Assembly: GCA_963766935.1 (NCBI GenBank)
Contig: CAVYBY010000002.1
Span: forward strand, 248,001 to 312,000
Source of the DNA: CAVYBY01 sp963766935
GTDB taxonomy: Bacteria > Actinomycetota > UBA4738 > HRBIN12
Direction: 5' to 3'
Length of the DNA stretch: 64,000 bases
Position 1 is the stretch's first letter. Every line of letters starts with the position of its first letter. Below, piece after piece: positions 43,075-51,683 of the stretch. The notes below the pieces were generated by a model that did not search any database, was not told where the DNA came from, and saw only the letters and a list, made by a program, of their open reading frames with translations. A program made the translations under genes and the position numbers.

Positions 43075-44570
43075 CCCGCCCGCCGTCCCCGGTTCCGGAT
43101 CTCGACTGGGACCCGAAACGCGCCCGCGCCTTTGCGAGCCGGATGACGGACATCTGGCAGGAGCTCCTCGAGCGGCTCCCCGACGAACCCGTCGCAAAGA
43201 CCTGGACGGCCGCGCAGGTTCGCTCCGCCGTCGCGATTCCGGTTCCCGATGCCCCGATGTCCGACGACGAGTTGTTCGCGTATCTGCACGAGGTCGTGTT
43301 CGACTGGTCGGGGTTCCTGGGCCACCCGCGCTTCATGGCGTATGTGAGCGGTGCGGGGACCGTCCCCGGCGCCGCCGCCGATCTGCTGGCCGCCGGGATC
43401 AACATGAACGTCGGCGGCTGGATGCTGTCGCCGAGCGCGACCGAGATCGAGCTGCACCTGTGCCGCTGGTTCGCCCGTGACGTGTTCGGGCTGCCCGATG
43501 GCGCCGGCGGCGAGTTGACCTCGGGAGGGGCAATGGCGAACTTCGTCGCCCTGAAGGTTGCCCGCGACCGTCGCGCCGGGTGGGACGTTCGTCGCGACGG
43601 CGTCTCCGCCGGACCGCCGCTCGGCCTGTATCTGTCGACCGAGACCCACGTCGTCAGCGACCGCGCGGCGGACATGCTCGGGATCGGGATGACGGCGGTT
43701 CGGCATATCCCGGTCGACGGCTCCTACCGGATGCGGGTCGACGAGCTCCGAGCCTCCATCGCGGAGGACCGCGCGGTCGGGATCCACCCGTTCGCGGTGG
43801 TCGGCACGGCGGGGACGGTGGCGACCGGCGTGATCGATCCGTTGGGCGACATCGCCGACGTGTGCTCTGCCGAGGAGCTCTGGTTCCACGTTGACGCCGC
43901 CTACGGCGGCCCGGCGATGCTGGCCGACGACCTGCGGCCCGGCTTCGCGGGAATCGAACGAGCGGACTCGATCGCGTTCGATCCGCACAAGTGGCTGTAC
44001 ACCCCGCACGCGGGCGGTTGCGTGCTCGTCCGCGATGTCTCGCACCTTCGCGAGTCGTTCGACGTCTTTGCGACCTACACCGTGCAGGACAAGGACGCGA
44101 CCGGCCACGGCCCCGATCTCAGCCGCTGGGGCCCCAGCTTCAGCCGCAGCTTCTGGGCACTCAAGGTGTGGGTCTCGCTGCTTGCGCATGGACGGAGCGC
44201 GTACGCGCGGCGGATCTCGCACGACGCCGAGCTCGCCAGGTATCTCGGCGACCGGGTGGGGGAGCGCGACGACTTCGAGCTGTGCGCTCCGGTCGGCCTT
44301 TCGATCTGCTGCTTCCGGTTCGTCCCGCCCGGGCTCGCCCACGGCGACGGACGGGAACCGTATCTGAACGATCTGAACCGCCGGCTCATGACCGAGATCC
44401 AGCTCGACGGGCGGGTCTTCTGCTCGAACGCGATCCTCGGGGACCGGTTCACCCTGCGTGTCTGCGTCGTCAACTTCCGGACGGAGGCCGACGACATGGA
44501 CGCGGTGCTGGATGTCGCCGCCGAGCTCGGCGCGAAGCTCGACCACGAGCACCGTCCGTCTGTCCTGTGA
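43071..44570 (+). CDS. PLP-dependent group II decarboxylase (aromatic-L-amino-acid/glutamate decarboxylase family)
   Basis: A 499-residue PLP enzyme. FMAYVSGAGTVPGAAADLLAA, LTSGGAMANFVALKVARDR, THVVSDRAADMLGIG, VGTAGTVATGVIDPLGD and VDAAYGGPAML are family motifs. The Schiff-base lysine is in IAFDPHKWLYTPHAGGC. Substrate may be an aromatic amino acid, but related proteins with other activities exist. TTG at 43071 gives a TTGA overlap with rsrA; ATG at 43143 (MTDIWQELL) is an alternative that would trim 24 residues. Confidence 0.88.
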   Translation: MTRPPSPVPDLDWDPKRARAFASRMTDIWQELLERLPDEPVAKTWTAAQVRSAVAIPVPDAPMSDDELFAYLHEVVFDWSGFLGHPRFMAYVSGAGTVPGAAADLLAAGINMNVGGWMLSPSATEIELHLCRWFARDVFGLPDGAGGELTSGGAMANFVALKVARDRRAGWDVRRDGVSAGPPLGLYLSTETHVVSDRAADMLGIGMTAVRHIPVDGSYRMRVDELRASIAEDRAVGIHPFAVVGTAGTVATGVIDPLGDIADVCSAEELWFHVDAAYGGPAMLADDLRPGFAGIERADSIAFDPHKWLYTPHAGGCVLVRDVSHLRESFDVFATYTVQDKDATGHGPDLSRWGPSFSRSFWALKVWVSLLAHGRSAYARRISHDAELARYLGDRVGERDDFELCAPVGLSICCFRFVPPGLAHGDGREPYLNDLNRRLMTEIQLDGRVFCSNAILGDRFTLRVCVVNFRTEADDMDAVLDVAAELGAKLDHEHRPSVL

Positions 44571-44597
44571 TGGCCGCGCCCTGATGGCCGCACGCTG

Positions 44598-45254
44598 ATG
44601 GGAAAGGGGCTCGATCGCGCGGATCCGATCGAACGCAGGGCGCCCGAGGTCATCCGGCGCCTGTCGGCGGCGTACCCGGACGCACGCGTCGCGCTCGAGT
44701 TCTCGAACCCGCTCGAGATGCTCGTCGCCACGATCCTGTCGGCGCAGTGCACGGACGAACGCGTCAACCGCGTGACGAAGGAGCTGTTCGCCAAGTACCG
44801 GAGCCCGGCCGACTATCTCGCCGCTCCGGAGTCCGAGCTTGCCGCCGACATCAAATCGACCGGCTTCTTCAACCAGAAGACCCGCTCGATTCGCGGCGCG
44901 ATGCAGCGGATCGTGGACGAGTACGGCGGAGCGGTGCCCGGGACGATGGAGGATCTCCTCACCCTGCCGGGGGTCGCCCGCAAGACGGCCAACATCGTTC
45001 TCGGCAACGGGTTCGGGGTCGTCGAGGGGATCGCCGTCGACACCCACGTCCGACGGCTGGCGAACCGCATCGGCTTCAGCGAGGAACACGACCCCGGCAA
45101 GATCGAGCGCGACCTCATGCGGCTCGTCCCCGAGGACCGATGGTTCGACTTCACCTACGTCCTCATCGATCACGGCCGGGCCGTCTGCGTTGCCCGAAAT
45201 CCGAAGTGCTCAGTGTGCCCGATCGAGCCGCTGTGTCCGTCGAGCCGGGCATGA
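44598..45254 (+). CDS. nth: endonuclease III (DNA glycosylase/AP lyase)
   Basis: A 218-residue base-excision repair enzyme acting on oxidised pyrimidines. The helix-hairpin-helix LTLPGVARKTANIVL contains the catalytic Lys (ARKTA). The catalytic Asp is in GIAVDTHVRRLANRIG. The 4Fe-4S cluster ligands are intact: CVARNPKCSVCPIEPLC (C-x6-C-x2-C-x5-C). An imperfect 14-bp tandem repeat precedes the ATG. Overlaps the phosphodiesterase start by 4 nt (ATGA). Confidence 0.95.
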   Translation: MGKGLDRADPIERRAPEVIRRLSAAYPDARVALEFSNPLEMLVATILSAQCTDERVNRVTKELFAKYRSPADYLAAPESELAADIKSTGFFNQKTRSIRGAMQRIVDEYGGAVPGTMEDLLTLPGVARKTANIVLGNGFGVVEGIAVDTHVRRLANRIGFSEEHDPGKIERDLMRLVPEDRWFDFTYVLIDHGRAVCVARNPKCSVCPIEPLCPSSRA

Positions 45255-45997
45255 GCGACCGGGTTCTGCGCGACGACCGGCCGTTGCTCGTCGCCCACCG
45301 GGGGGCCTCCGCCGTCCTTGCCGAGAACACGATCCCCGCGTTCGAGGCGGCGATCGAGGCCGGCGCCGACGCCGTCGAGTTCGACGTCCGTATGACGGCC
45401 GACGGCGCCGCCGTCGTGATGCACGACCCCGACGTCGGCCGCACGACCGGTGGCTCCGGTCTGGTCCGCGATCTCACCCTCGCCGACATGCGGCGGCTTG
45501 GAGTCCCCACGCTCGAGGATGCGCTCGGGTGCTGCTCGGGCCGTGTGGCGGTCGACGTCGAGATCAAGAACCTGCCGGGCGAGCCGGATTTCCAGCCCGA
45601 TCGGCAGGATGCGGTCGAAGCGACCGTCGGCGCGCTGGCGATCGTCGGGTTCTCCGGCGCCGTGATGATCTCGAGCTTCAACCCGCTGGCGATCGCGCAC
45701 GCGCGAGCCATCGCTCCGGACGTCCCGACCGGGCTCTTGACCGGCACGGACGTCGACGCCCCGGCCGCGATGCAGTTCGCCGCCGCCGAGGGCCACCCGT
45801 GGGTCCTGCCGTTTCTCGGGCGGGTCCTCGATGCGCCGGAGCTTCCCGCGCAGGCTCACGCCGCCGGCCTCCGGCTGGGCGTGTGGCTCACCGACGATCC
45901 CAGGGTCGCCGTCCGTCTCTGGCGGGCCGGCGTCGACGCGGTCGCCACGAACGACCCGGCACCGCTTGCCAGAGCCAGGGCGGCGGCCTTCGGATGA
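45251..45997 (+). CDS. glycerophosphodiester phosphodiesterase
   Basis: A 248-residue GDPD TIM barrel that releases glycerol-3-phosphate from glycerophosphodiesters. LLVAHRGASAVLAENTIPAF carries the catalytic HRG/EN residues. DAVEFDVRMTADGAAVVMHD provides metal ligands, and DVEIKNLPG and LGVWLTDDPRVAVRLWRAG continue the fold. No signal peptide, so it is cytoplasmic. Starts overlap both neighbours (ATGA in each case), indicating one operon from nth to 46446. Confidence 0.92.
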   Translation: MSDRVLRDDRPLLVAHRGASAVLAENTIPAFEAAIEAGADAVEFDVRMTADGAAVVMHDPDVGRTTGGSGLVRDLTLADMRRLGVPTLEDALGCCSGRVAVDVEIKNLPGEPDFQPDRQDAVEATVGALAIVGFSGAVMISSFNPLAIAHARAIAPDVPTGLLTGTDVDAPAAMQFAAAEGHPWVLPFLGRVLDAPELPAQAHAAGLRLGVWLTDDPRVAVRLWRAGVDAVATNDPAPLARARAAAFG

Positions 45998-46446
45998 CGC
46001 GCTGCATTCGCCGGTTCGCTCGGCGGCGGCTGCCGCCCGAGCTGGAGGCGTCGTATGCCGGGTTCCAGGGGGTCCTGGCCGAGCTCGAGCCGGCGAAAGC
46101 GGCTCTGCCGGCCGCGATGCCCACCACCCGCATGCCAGGACGTCCGCTTCCGGACGTCCTGCTCGAATTCGAGACACGGCTCCATGCGGCGGCCGAGCGG
46201 ATGCCCGGCTGGCGGACGCCCGAGCTCGAGGTCTCCTGGACGGCCTGCACGGCGGGGATCGACGAGGCGCTCGGCCGGGCCCGGCGCCTGCGCGAGGAGG
46301 CCCCCGACCTCGGCGGATTCGAAGGGCTGGTCTGGGCCGTCGGCGATCTGCTCGCCCCGCTCGAGCCGTTCGAGGCGGCCGCCGCGCGATTCGAGAAGCT
46401 CCGCCGCCGGGACGGGCTCACGAGCCCGAGCCGGCGCCCGCGATAG
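45994..46446 (+). CDS. uncharacterised helical protein
   Basis: A 150-residue alpha-helical protein without a recognised family. It begins MTRCIRRFARRRLPPELEAS, and has FQGVLAELEPAKAALPAAMP, RPLPDVLLEFETRLHAAAER and GLVWAVGDLLAPLEPFEAAA. No membrane segment. Translationally coupled to the phosphodiesterase (ATGA). A -10-like TAGCCT overlaps its stop region and starts the next unit. Confidence 0.62.
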   Translation: MTRCIRRFARRRLPPELEASYAGFQGVLAELEPAKAALPAAMPTTRMPGRPLPDVLLEFETRLHAAAERMPGWRTPELEVSWTACTAGIDEALGRARRLREEAPDLGGFEGLVWAVGDLLAPLEPFEAAAARFEKLRRRDGLTSPSRRPR

Positions 46447-46456
46447 CCTGCGTCCC

Positions 46457-46474
46457 ATGAGGGGGGTCCGGTAG
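46457..46474 (+). other. five-codon leaderless mini-ORF feeding the next gene
   Basis: ATG at 46457 lies 7 nt after TAGCCT (46444-46449). It encodes MRGVR and stops with TAG at 46472-46474, whose final G is the first base of the GTG start of the next gene (TAGTG). Its codons contain the Shine-Dalgarno AGGGGGG. Likely a minicistron that loads or re-initiates ribosomes. Confidence 0.4.
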
Positions 46475-47139
46475 TGGCCGGCGTCGAGACGCTGTCGGGG
46501 GAGTGTCTCGCCCTCACGGAACAGCTCCACCGGTGCGACGAGGCCGACTTCGGGCGGCCGACCCGGTTGCCGGCCTGGACCGTCAAGGACGTGGTCGCCC
46601 ATCTGTCTCGCGGCATGGACCGCATCCGGTGGGCGCTCTCGCGGCTGGCGCCCGCGGCGGCGGACACCGACGCCGTGACGTACTGGCGCCGCTACGTTTC
46701 CGCGGTCGCGGCGCCCGCCGTCGCCGAGCGCGCAATCGCGATCGCGGCGGGCTTTCCCACGGGGGCGGCCCTCGTCGACGAGTTCGAGTCGACCTGGCGC
46801 GAGAGCACGCAGCTGGCCGTCGCCGCGGCGCCGGACCGGGTCGTCGGTACGTGGGGACCGACGCTGCGGCTCGACGATTACCTGGCCACGAGGCTGCTCG
46901 AGGTCTCGGTGCACGGGCTCGACCTTGCGGCGGCGCTCGACCGCCCGCCGTGGCTGACCCCCGGCGGAGCCCAGGTCACGCGGTGGATCCTGTCCGAGCT
47001 TCTGGGGACGGAGCCGCCGGCGACCCAGGCCATGGACGACATCGAGTTCATCGAGGTGGGAACCGGGCGCCGGCGGCCGACGCGCGCCGAGCGCCTCTCG
47101 CTCGGCCCCCTCGCGGATCGGTTCCCCCTGCTCGCGTGA
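46474..47139 (+). CDS. maleylpyruvate isomerase family mycothiol-dependent enzyme (DinB-like)
   Basis: A 221-residue DinB-fold protein. LPAWTVKDVVAHLSRGMDRI has the conserved metal-binding His (VAHL), LATRLLEVSVHGLDLAAAL has the second His (HGLD), and the C-terminal about 60 residues match the mycothiol-dependent maleylpyruvate isomerase C-terminal domain. The substrate is unknown. GTG start is preceded by AGGGGGG and by an overlapping mini-ORF. Its stop overlaps the glycosylase start (GTGA). Fits an organism using mycothiol, consistent with SigR/RsrA. Confidence 0.84.
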   Translation: MAGVETLSGECLALTEQLHRCDEADFGRPTRLPAWTVKDVVAHLSRGMDRIRWALSRLAPAAADTDAVTYWRRYVSAVAAPAVAERAIAIAAGFPTGAALVDEFESTWRESTQLAVAAAPDRVVGTWGPTLRLDDYLATRLLEVSVHGLDLAAALDRPPWLTPGGAQVTRWILSELLGTEPPATQAMDDIEFIEVGTGRRRPTRAERLSLGPLADRFPLLA

Positions 47140-47819
47140 GTGCTGCGGGTCTGGCCGCCGTCGAGCGGCGGGTGATCGCCTGCCGGGCGTGCCCCAGGCT
47201 GGTCGCCTGGCGCGAGCAGGTGGCGCGGGAACGAGCCCCCCGGTTCGCGGACCAGGAGTACTGGGGCCGTCCCGTGCCGGGCTTCGGCGATCCTCGTGCC
47301 CACATCCTCGTCGTCGGGCTCGCGCCCGCGGCGCACGGCGGGAATCGAACGGGCCGCGTGTTCACCGGCGACCGCTCGGGGGACTTCCTGTTCGCCGCGC
47401 TGTGGCGCGCCGGCCTTGCCAGCCAGCCGGACTCGGTGCGGCCCGGTGACGGGCTGCGACTCCGCGACGTCTTCATTTCTGCGGTGAATCGGTGCGCGCC
47501 GCCGGCAAACCGGCCGACCCCCGAGGAGCGCGACCGGTGCCTGCCGTTTCTCGCCGATGAGATCCGCGCGCTCGGACGGGTACGGGTGATCGTGGCGCTC
47601 GGGGCCCTCGCGTGGGACGGCGCGCTTCGGGCGATGGCCGACCTCGGGCATCCGGTCAGGCCGAAGCCCCGGTTTGCCCACGGCGCCGAGGCCGCGGTGG
47701 GACCCGTCGTCCTTCTGGGCACGTACCACCCGAGCCAGCAGAACACGTTCACCGGCAGGCTCACGGCCCCGATGTTCGACGCAGTCCTGGAACGGGCGGC
47801 GGCGATCGCAACGCCCTAG
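47136..47819 (+). CDS. uracil-DNA glycosylase, type 5 (UdgB-like)
   Basis: A 227-residue family 5 uracil-DNA glycosylase. Cysteines in ACRACPRLVAWREQVAR and CAPPANRPTPEERDRC coordinate a 4Fe-4S cluster. The catalytic motif is GLAPAAHGGNRTGRVFTGDRSGDF and motif 2 is LLGTYHPSQQNTFTGRL when read as GTYHPSQQN. Removes uracil and other damaged bases, without the usual polar residue in motif 1. GTG at 47136 overlaps the upstream stop, so the two genes are co-translated. Confidence 0.92.
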   Translation: MSAAGLAAVERRVIACRACPRLVAWREQVARERAPRFADQEYWGRPVPGFGDPRAHILVVGLAPAAHGGNRTGRVFTGDRSGDFLFAALWRAGLASQPDSVRPGDGLRLRDVFISAVNRCAPPANRPTPEERDRCLPFLADEIRALGRVRVIVALGALAWDGALRAMADLGHPVRPKPRFAHGAEAAVGPVVLLGTYHPSQQNTFTGRLTAPMFDAVLERAAAIATP

Positions 47820-47860
47820 CTCGGCGGGGCTTCGCTCGGGGCCCGCGTATCCTGCTCGTC

Positions 47861-49828
47861 ATGGGCGGGCACTACCGCATGTTCGGCGTGCACACCGAAG
47901 TCGAAAAGCGACCGATCCCCAAGGGAACGGTGCGCCGCGTCGTCGGCACCTTCCGGCCGTACAAGAGGCGGGTGACCTGGGTCGCCGTGATGATCGTGAT
48001 CACGTCCGGGCTCGGGGTCGTCAACCCGTTGCTGATCAGGGCGGTGTTCGACCGGGCGCTCTTCGGTTCCGGGGGCGACTGCGCCGGCGCGTCCTGCCCC
48101 AACCTGCCACTGCTGTACGTCTACGTCGCGTTCATGATCGGGATTCCGATCGTCACGAGCGTGATCGGGATCGGCCAGACGTATCTCGCCAACCTCGTCG
48201 GCCTCCGCGTGATGCAGGACATGCGAAACGCCCTCTACAAGCATCTCCAGGCGATGCCGCTGCGCTTCTTCACGACCACGCGGACGGGCGAGATCCAGTC
48301 GCGGCTCAGCAACGACGTGGGCGGGGTCCAGTCGGTCGTCACCGACACGGCGTCGAGCATCCTGTCCAACACGGTCACGATCGCAAGCCGGCTGATCGCG
48401 ATGCTGATCCTGTCGGTCCCACTCACGATCCTGTCGCTGTTCATGTTGCCGCTGTTCATGTGGCTCACCGTGAAGGTGGGCCGGGCGCGCCGTGAGGTCT
48501 CCACGAGCACCCAGCGCACGCTCGCCGACCTGACCGCGATCACGGAGGAGACGCTGTCGGTATCGGGGATCCTGCTGTCGAAGTCGTTCGGGCGGCAGAC
48601 CCACGAGATCGGCCGGTTCCGCGAGGAGAACGAGCGCCTCACGGGCCTGCAGATCCGCCAGACGATGATCGGCCGCTCGTTCTTCGCCGTCGTCGGGACG
48701 TTCTTCTCGATCACCCCGGCGCTCGTGTACCTCGTGGCCGGCTTGGTCCTGTCCGGCGGTGGGACGCACATCACGTCGGGCACCCTCGTGGCGTTCACCA
48801 CCCTGCAGGCGGCTCTGTTCTTCCCGATCGGTTCGATGCTGCAGGTCTCGACCGACGTGCAGTCCTCCCTCGCGCTGTTCGACCGGATCTTCGAGTACCT
48901 CGATCTCGAGCGCGAGATCCGCGACGCACCCGACGCCGTCCGTCTCGACCCGAGCTCGGTCGGCGGGGCGGTGCGGCTCGACCACGTCAGGTTCCGGTAC
49001 GAGACGAACCCGCAGGACGGGGTCGCGCCGGTCCCTTCGGACGGCGAAGCCGAGGTCCAGGCGCGCGAGTGGACGCTCGACGACGTGTCGCTCGACATCG
49101 AGCCAGGGCACCTCGCGGCGCTCGTGGGGCCTTCCGGTGCGGGCAAGACCACGATCACGTATCTGGTGCCGCGCCTGTACGACGTGCAGGAGGGTTCGGT
49201 CACGATCGACAACCTGGACGTGCGCCGGATCGCCCTCGAGAGCCTCGGCGACGTCATCGGCGTCGTGACGCAGGAGACCTATCTGTTCCACACGACGATC
49301 CGCAGAAATCTCCTATACGGCAAGCCCGATGCGAGCCAGGAGGAGCTGGAGGCGGCGGCCCGGGCGGCCAATATCCACGACCGGATCGCCGAGCTTCCCG
49401 AGGCCTACGACACGATCGTCGGCGAGCGCGGCTACAAGCTCTCGGGCGGGGAGAAACAGCGGCTCGCGATCGCGCGCGTGATCCTCAAGGATCCGCGGAT
49501 CCTCATCCTGGACGAAGCCACGTCCTCGCTCGACACGACCTCCGAGCGGCTCGTCCAAGCCGCGCTCGTGCCGCTCATGCAGGGGCGCACGACGATCGCC
49601 ATCGCGCACCGGTTGAGCACGATCCTGGCCGCCGACGTGATCTTCGTCATCGACCGGGGCCGCGTCGTCGAACGCGGGAACCACGACGAGCTGCTCGCCA
49701 AGGGCGGACTGTACGCGCGCCTGTACGAGCAGCAGTTCCGGAGCGGCCTCGTCGAGGCCGAATTCGAAGACGGCGTCCTTCTTGCGAGCGGCGAGGTCGT
49801 GCGGCCGGCGGGCGAGCCCGGGGCCTGA
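47861..49828 (+). CDS. ABC-type exporter, fused permease-ATPase (multidrug/lipid type)
   Basis: A 655-residue half-transporter. Six-helix permease at about residues 30-350 (VAVMIVITSGLGVVNPLLIR, LYVYVAFMIGIPIVTSVIGI). The ATPase has Walker A VGPSGAGKTTITY, Q-loop VVTQETYLFH, signature LSGGEKQRLAIAR, Walker B ILILDEATSSLD and switch IAHRLSTIL. Substrate is unknown. An unusual 25-residue insert (PQDGVAPVPSDGEAEVQARE) sits between the first ATPase strands. ATG lies 7 nt after TATCCT (47848-47853), suggesting leaderless transcription. Likely a homodimer. Confidence 0.9.
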   Translation: MGGHYRMFGVHTEVEKRPIPKGTVRRVVGTFRPYKRRVTWVAVMIVITSGLGVVNPLLIRAVFDRALFGSGGDCAGASCPNLPLLYVYVAFMIGIPIVTSVIGIGQTYLANLVGLRVMQDMRNALYKHLQAMPLRFFTTTRTGEIQSRLSNDVGGVQSVVTDTASSILSNTVTIASRLIAMLILSVPLTILSLFMLPLFMWLTVKVGRARREVSTSTQRTLADLTAITEETLSVSGILLSKSFGRQTHEIGRFREENERLTGLQIRQTMIGRSFFAVVGTFFSITPALVYLVAGLVLSGGGTHITSGTLVAFTTLQAALFFPIGSMLQVSTDVQSSLALFDRIFEYLDLEREIRDAPDAVRLDPSSVGGAVRLDHVRFRYETNPQDGVAPVPSDGEAEVQAREWTLDDVSLDIEPGHLAALVGPSGAGKTTITYLVPRLYDVQEGSVTIDNLDVRRIALESLGDVIGVVTQETYLFHTTIRRNLLYGKPDASQEELEAAARAANIHDRIAELPEAYDTIVGERGYKLSGGEKQRLAIARVILKDPRILILDEATSSLDTTSERLVQAALVPLMQGRTTIAIAHRLSTILAADVIFVIDRGRVVERGNHDELLAKGGLYARLYEQQFRSGLVEAEFEDGVLLASGEVVRPAGEPGA

Positions 49829-49869
49829 GGCCGAGATCAGGCCGAGAGATCAGGCCGAGAGATCAGGCC
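49828..49869. repeat. short tandem repeat between convergent genes
   Basis: Units AGGCCGAGATC, AGGCCGAGAGATC, AGGCCGAGAGATC and a final AGGCC, one 11-nt copy then two 13-nt copies. It covers the ABC exporter stop and the stop codon of the convergent GNAT gene. Confidence 0.85.
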
Positions 49870-50363
49870 AGGCGCTTCGAGTACGAGAGCAGGACGAAGC
49901 CGTCCGGGAAGACCCGGTCGGGGCCGCGGCGATATCCGAGTGCCTCGTACATCTGCTGGGCCGCGCCCATCCGATGCGTGGTGTTCAGGGACAGCTTCGT
50001 TCGTCCCGCCGCAACGGCGCGCTCCTCGCACGCCGCCATCAGCGCCCGAGCGATGCCACGCCGCCGGGCCGCCGTGGCGACTCCAAGCATCCGGATGTGT
50101 GCCTCGCCCAGCTCGAGCGGCGGGTCGTCGCCGGGCTCGACCCGCCCGTCGAGCTCGAGCGTGGCGCTCCCGACGATCGAGGCTCCGTCGATTGCGACGA
50201 GCACCGTGGTCCGGTCCGCTCGCCCGCCGACGTCTGCGATGTGAAGGAGATACTCCTGCCATTGGGCGTCGCCCGTCTCGGGCACGAACTCCCGGTAGGC
50301 ATCCGCTGTGACGGCGCCGGCTTCGGCGTGCTCGTCCGCCCTTGCCTCTCGGATCTCGATCAC
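49863..50363 (-). CDS. GNAT-family N-acetyltransferase
   Basis: A 166-residue single-domain GNAT enzyme. The acetyl-CoA-binding motif A is RMLGVATAARRRGIARALMAACEERA (core RRRGIARALM). A C-terminal aromatic segment YEALGYRRGPDRVFPDGFVLL follows. Substrate unknown. GTG start. The 3' end lies in a 13-bp tandem repeat. The VIT1/CCC1 gene is 9 bp upstream on the same strand, so they may be co-transcribed. Confidence 0.86.
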   Translation of the reverse strand: MIEIREARADEHAEAGAVTADAYREFVPETGDAQWQEYLLHIADVGGRADRTTVLVAIDGASIVGSATLELDGRVEPGDDPPLELGEAHIRMLGVATAARRRGIARALMAACEERAVAAGRTKLSLNTTHRMGAAQQMYEALGYRRGPDRVFPDGFVLLSYSKRLA

Positions 50364-50372
50364 GGCGATCGT

Positions 50373-51191
50373 TCAGCCGACGACGCTGACGCCGAGCGCG
50401 AGGCCGATGAGGTAGGTGCCGAGCGCCGCCGCCCCGCCGATCAGCAGCATCCGGGCTCCCGAACGCAGGGCCGATCGTCCGGTGATCCGTGACGTCAGCA
50501 CACCGACCGACGCGAGCGCGACTCCGGCGAGGACCGACGACCAGGCGATGCCGACGCCGCCACCGACGAACAGGAACGGGATCAGCGGGACCGTCGCGCC
50601 GACCGCGAAGGTGAGGAACGAGCTGACCGCCGCGCCGATGGGGGACCCGAGGCCCTCATGCGGATCGATGCCCAGCTCTTCACGCGCGTGGGCGTCCAGC
50701 GCGGTCGCGGGGTCGCCCATGAGCACGGTTGCGACCTGGCGGGCGAGCTCCGCCGGGATGCCCTTGGCGCGGTAGATGTCCGCGAGCTCCTCGGTCTCAC
50801 CTTCCGGATCGCCGGCCAGCTCGTGCGCCTCCAGATGCAGCATGCGCTCGAGGACCTCGCGCTGAACGCGCATCGAGACGTATTCACCGGCGCCCATCGA
50901 GCCCGCGCCGGCGATCAGCCCGGAGATGCCCGCGAGCACGATCACCCCCTTGGACTGCGAGGCGCCGGCAAAGCCCATCAGCAACGCCGTGTTCGACACG
51001 AGCCCGTCGTTCACCCCGAAGATCGCCGCCCGGAGGGTGCCGCTCTTTCCGCCCCTGACCGTCTGCTCCTGCTCGTCCGGACCGTCGTGCGGCAGCACGC
51101 CCCGGCGCGCGCGTCGCGCCAGAAGCCGCCGAATCCCGGTCAGCTCGGGAAGCTGCGCTTTGGTTTGCCGGTCTTCGGGCGTGAGGGTCAC
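50373..51191 (-). CDS. VIT1/CCC1-type iron/manganese transporter family protein
   Basis: A 272-residue membrane protein. GTLRAAIFGVNDGLVSNTAL and ISGLIAGAGSMGAGEYVSMR are the hallmark VIT1/CCC1 motifs, with a cytoplasmic metal-binding helix (LERMLHLEAHELAGDPEGE) and five hydrophobic helices. It probably exports or stores Fe2+/Mn2+. GTG at 51191 is preferred; an ATG at 51215 would overlap the start codon of the divergent MarR gene. MarR regulation of this gene is plausible from the divergent layout but not shown. Confidence 0.88.
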   Translation of the reverse strand: MTLTPEDRQTKAQLPELTGIRRLLARRARRGVLPHDGPDEQEQTVRGGKSGTLRAAIFGVNDGLVSNTALLMGFAGASQSKGVIVLAGISGLIAGAGSMGAGEYVSMRVQREVLERMLHLEAHELAGDPEGETEELADIYRAKGIPAELARQVATVLMGDPATALDAHAREELGIDPHEGLGSPIGAAVSSFLTFAVGATVPLIPFLFVGGGVGIAWSSVLAGVALASVGVLTSRITGRSALRSGARMLLIGGAAALGTYLIGLALGVSVVG

Positions 51192-51213
51192 GGCCTCCGA
51201 GGATAATGGCCCC

Positions 51214-51660
51214 ATGGCGACGACGGACGTCGGCAGGTTGCTTCTGGAGGCCCATCGTTCGATCGCCGGCGAGCTTGCGGCGGAGCTCGACGAGCGCGGA
51301 TTCTCCGATGTCCGGCCCGGTCACGCGGCGGTCTTTCTCAGTGTCGACCGCCGAAGTGGCACCCGGTTGACGGAGCTCGCGCGCCGGGGGCGCATGACGA
51401 AGCAGGGCATGATGCTCGCCGTCGACGACCTGGAGGCGCGCGGCTACGTACGGCGCGTCCCGGACCCGGAGGACGGCCGGGCGAAGGTCGTCCGTCTCAC
51501 CGCTCGGGGGCGCCGGTGCGCGGCCGAGTGCCGCCGGGCGATCCAGGCGATCGAAGCCCGGACGCGCCGCGCGATCGGCGATCGCCGGTTCGAGGCGTTT
51601 CGCGAGACCCTCGAGGACCTCGTGGCCGAGGCAGAGGACGAGGACGCGTCGGAGCTCTGA
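51214..51660 (+). CDS. MarR-family transcriptional regulator
   Basis: A 148-residue winged-helix regulator. GTRLTELARRGRMTKQGMML and VDDLEARGYVRRVPDPEDGR form the recognition helix and wing (DPEDGR). The flanking helices are dimerisation elements. Ligand unknown. ATG lies 6 nt after GATAAT (51202-51207) without a Shine-Dalgarno. Divergent from the VIT1/CCC1 gene with only 22 bp between starts. Confidence 0.9.
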   Translation: MATTDVGRLLLEAHRSIAGELAAELDERGFSDVRPGHAAVFLSVDRRSGTRLTELARRGRMTKQGMMLAVDDLEARGYVRRVPDPEDGRAKVVRLTARGRRCAAECRRAIQAIEARTRRAIGDRRFEAFRETLEDLVAEAEDEDASEL

Positions 51661-51683
51661 TCGGCGGTCGTACCATTGACCGC

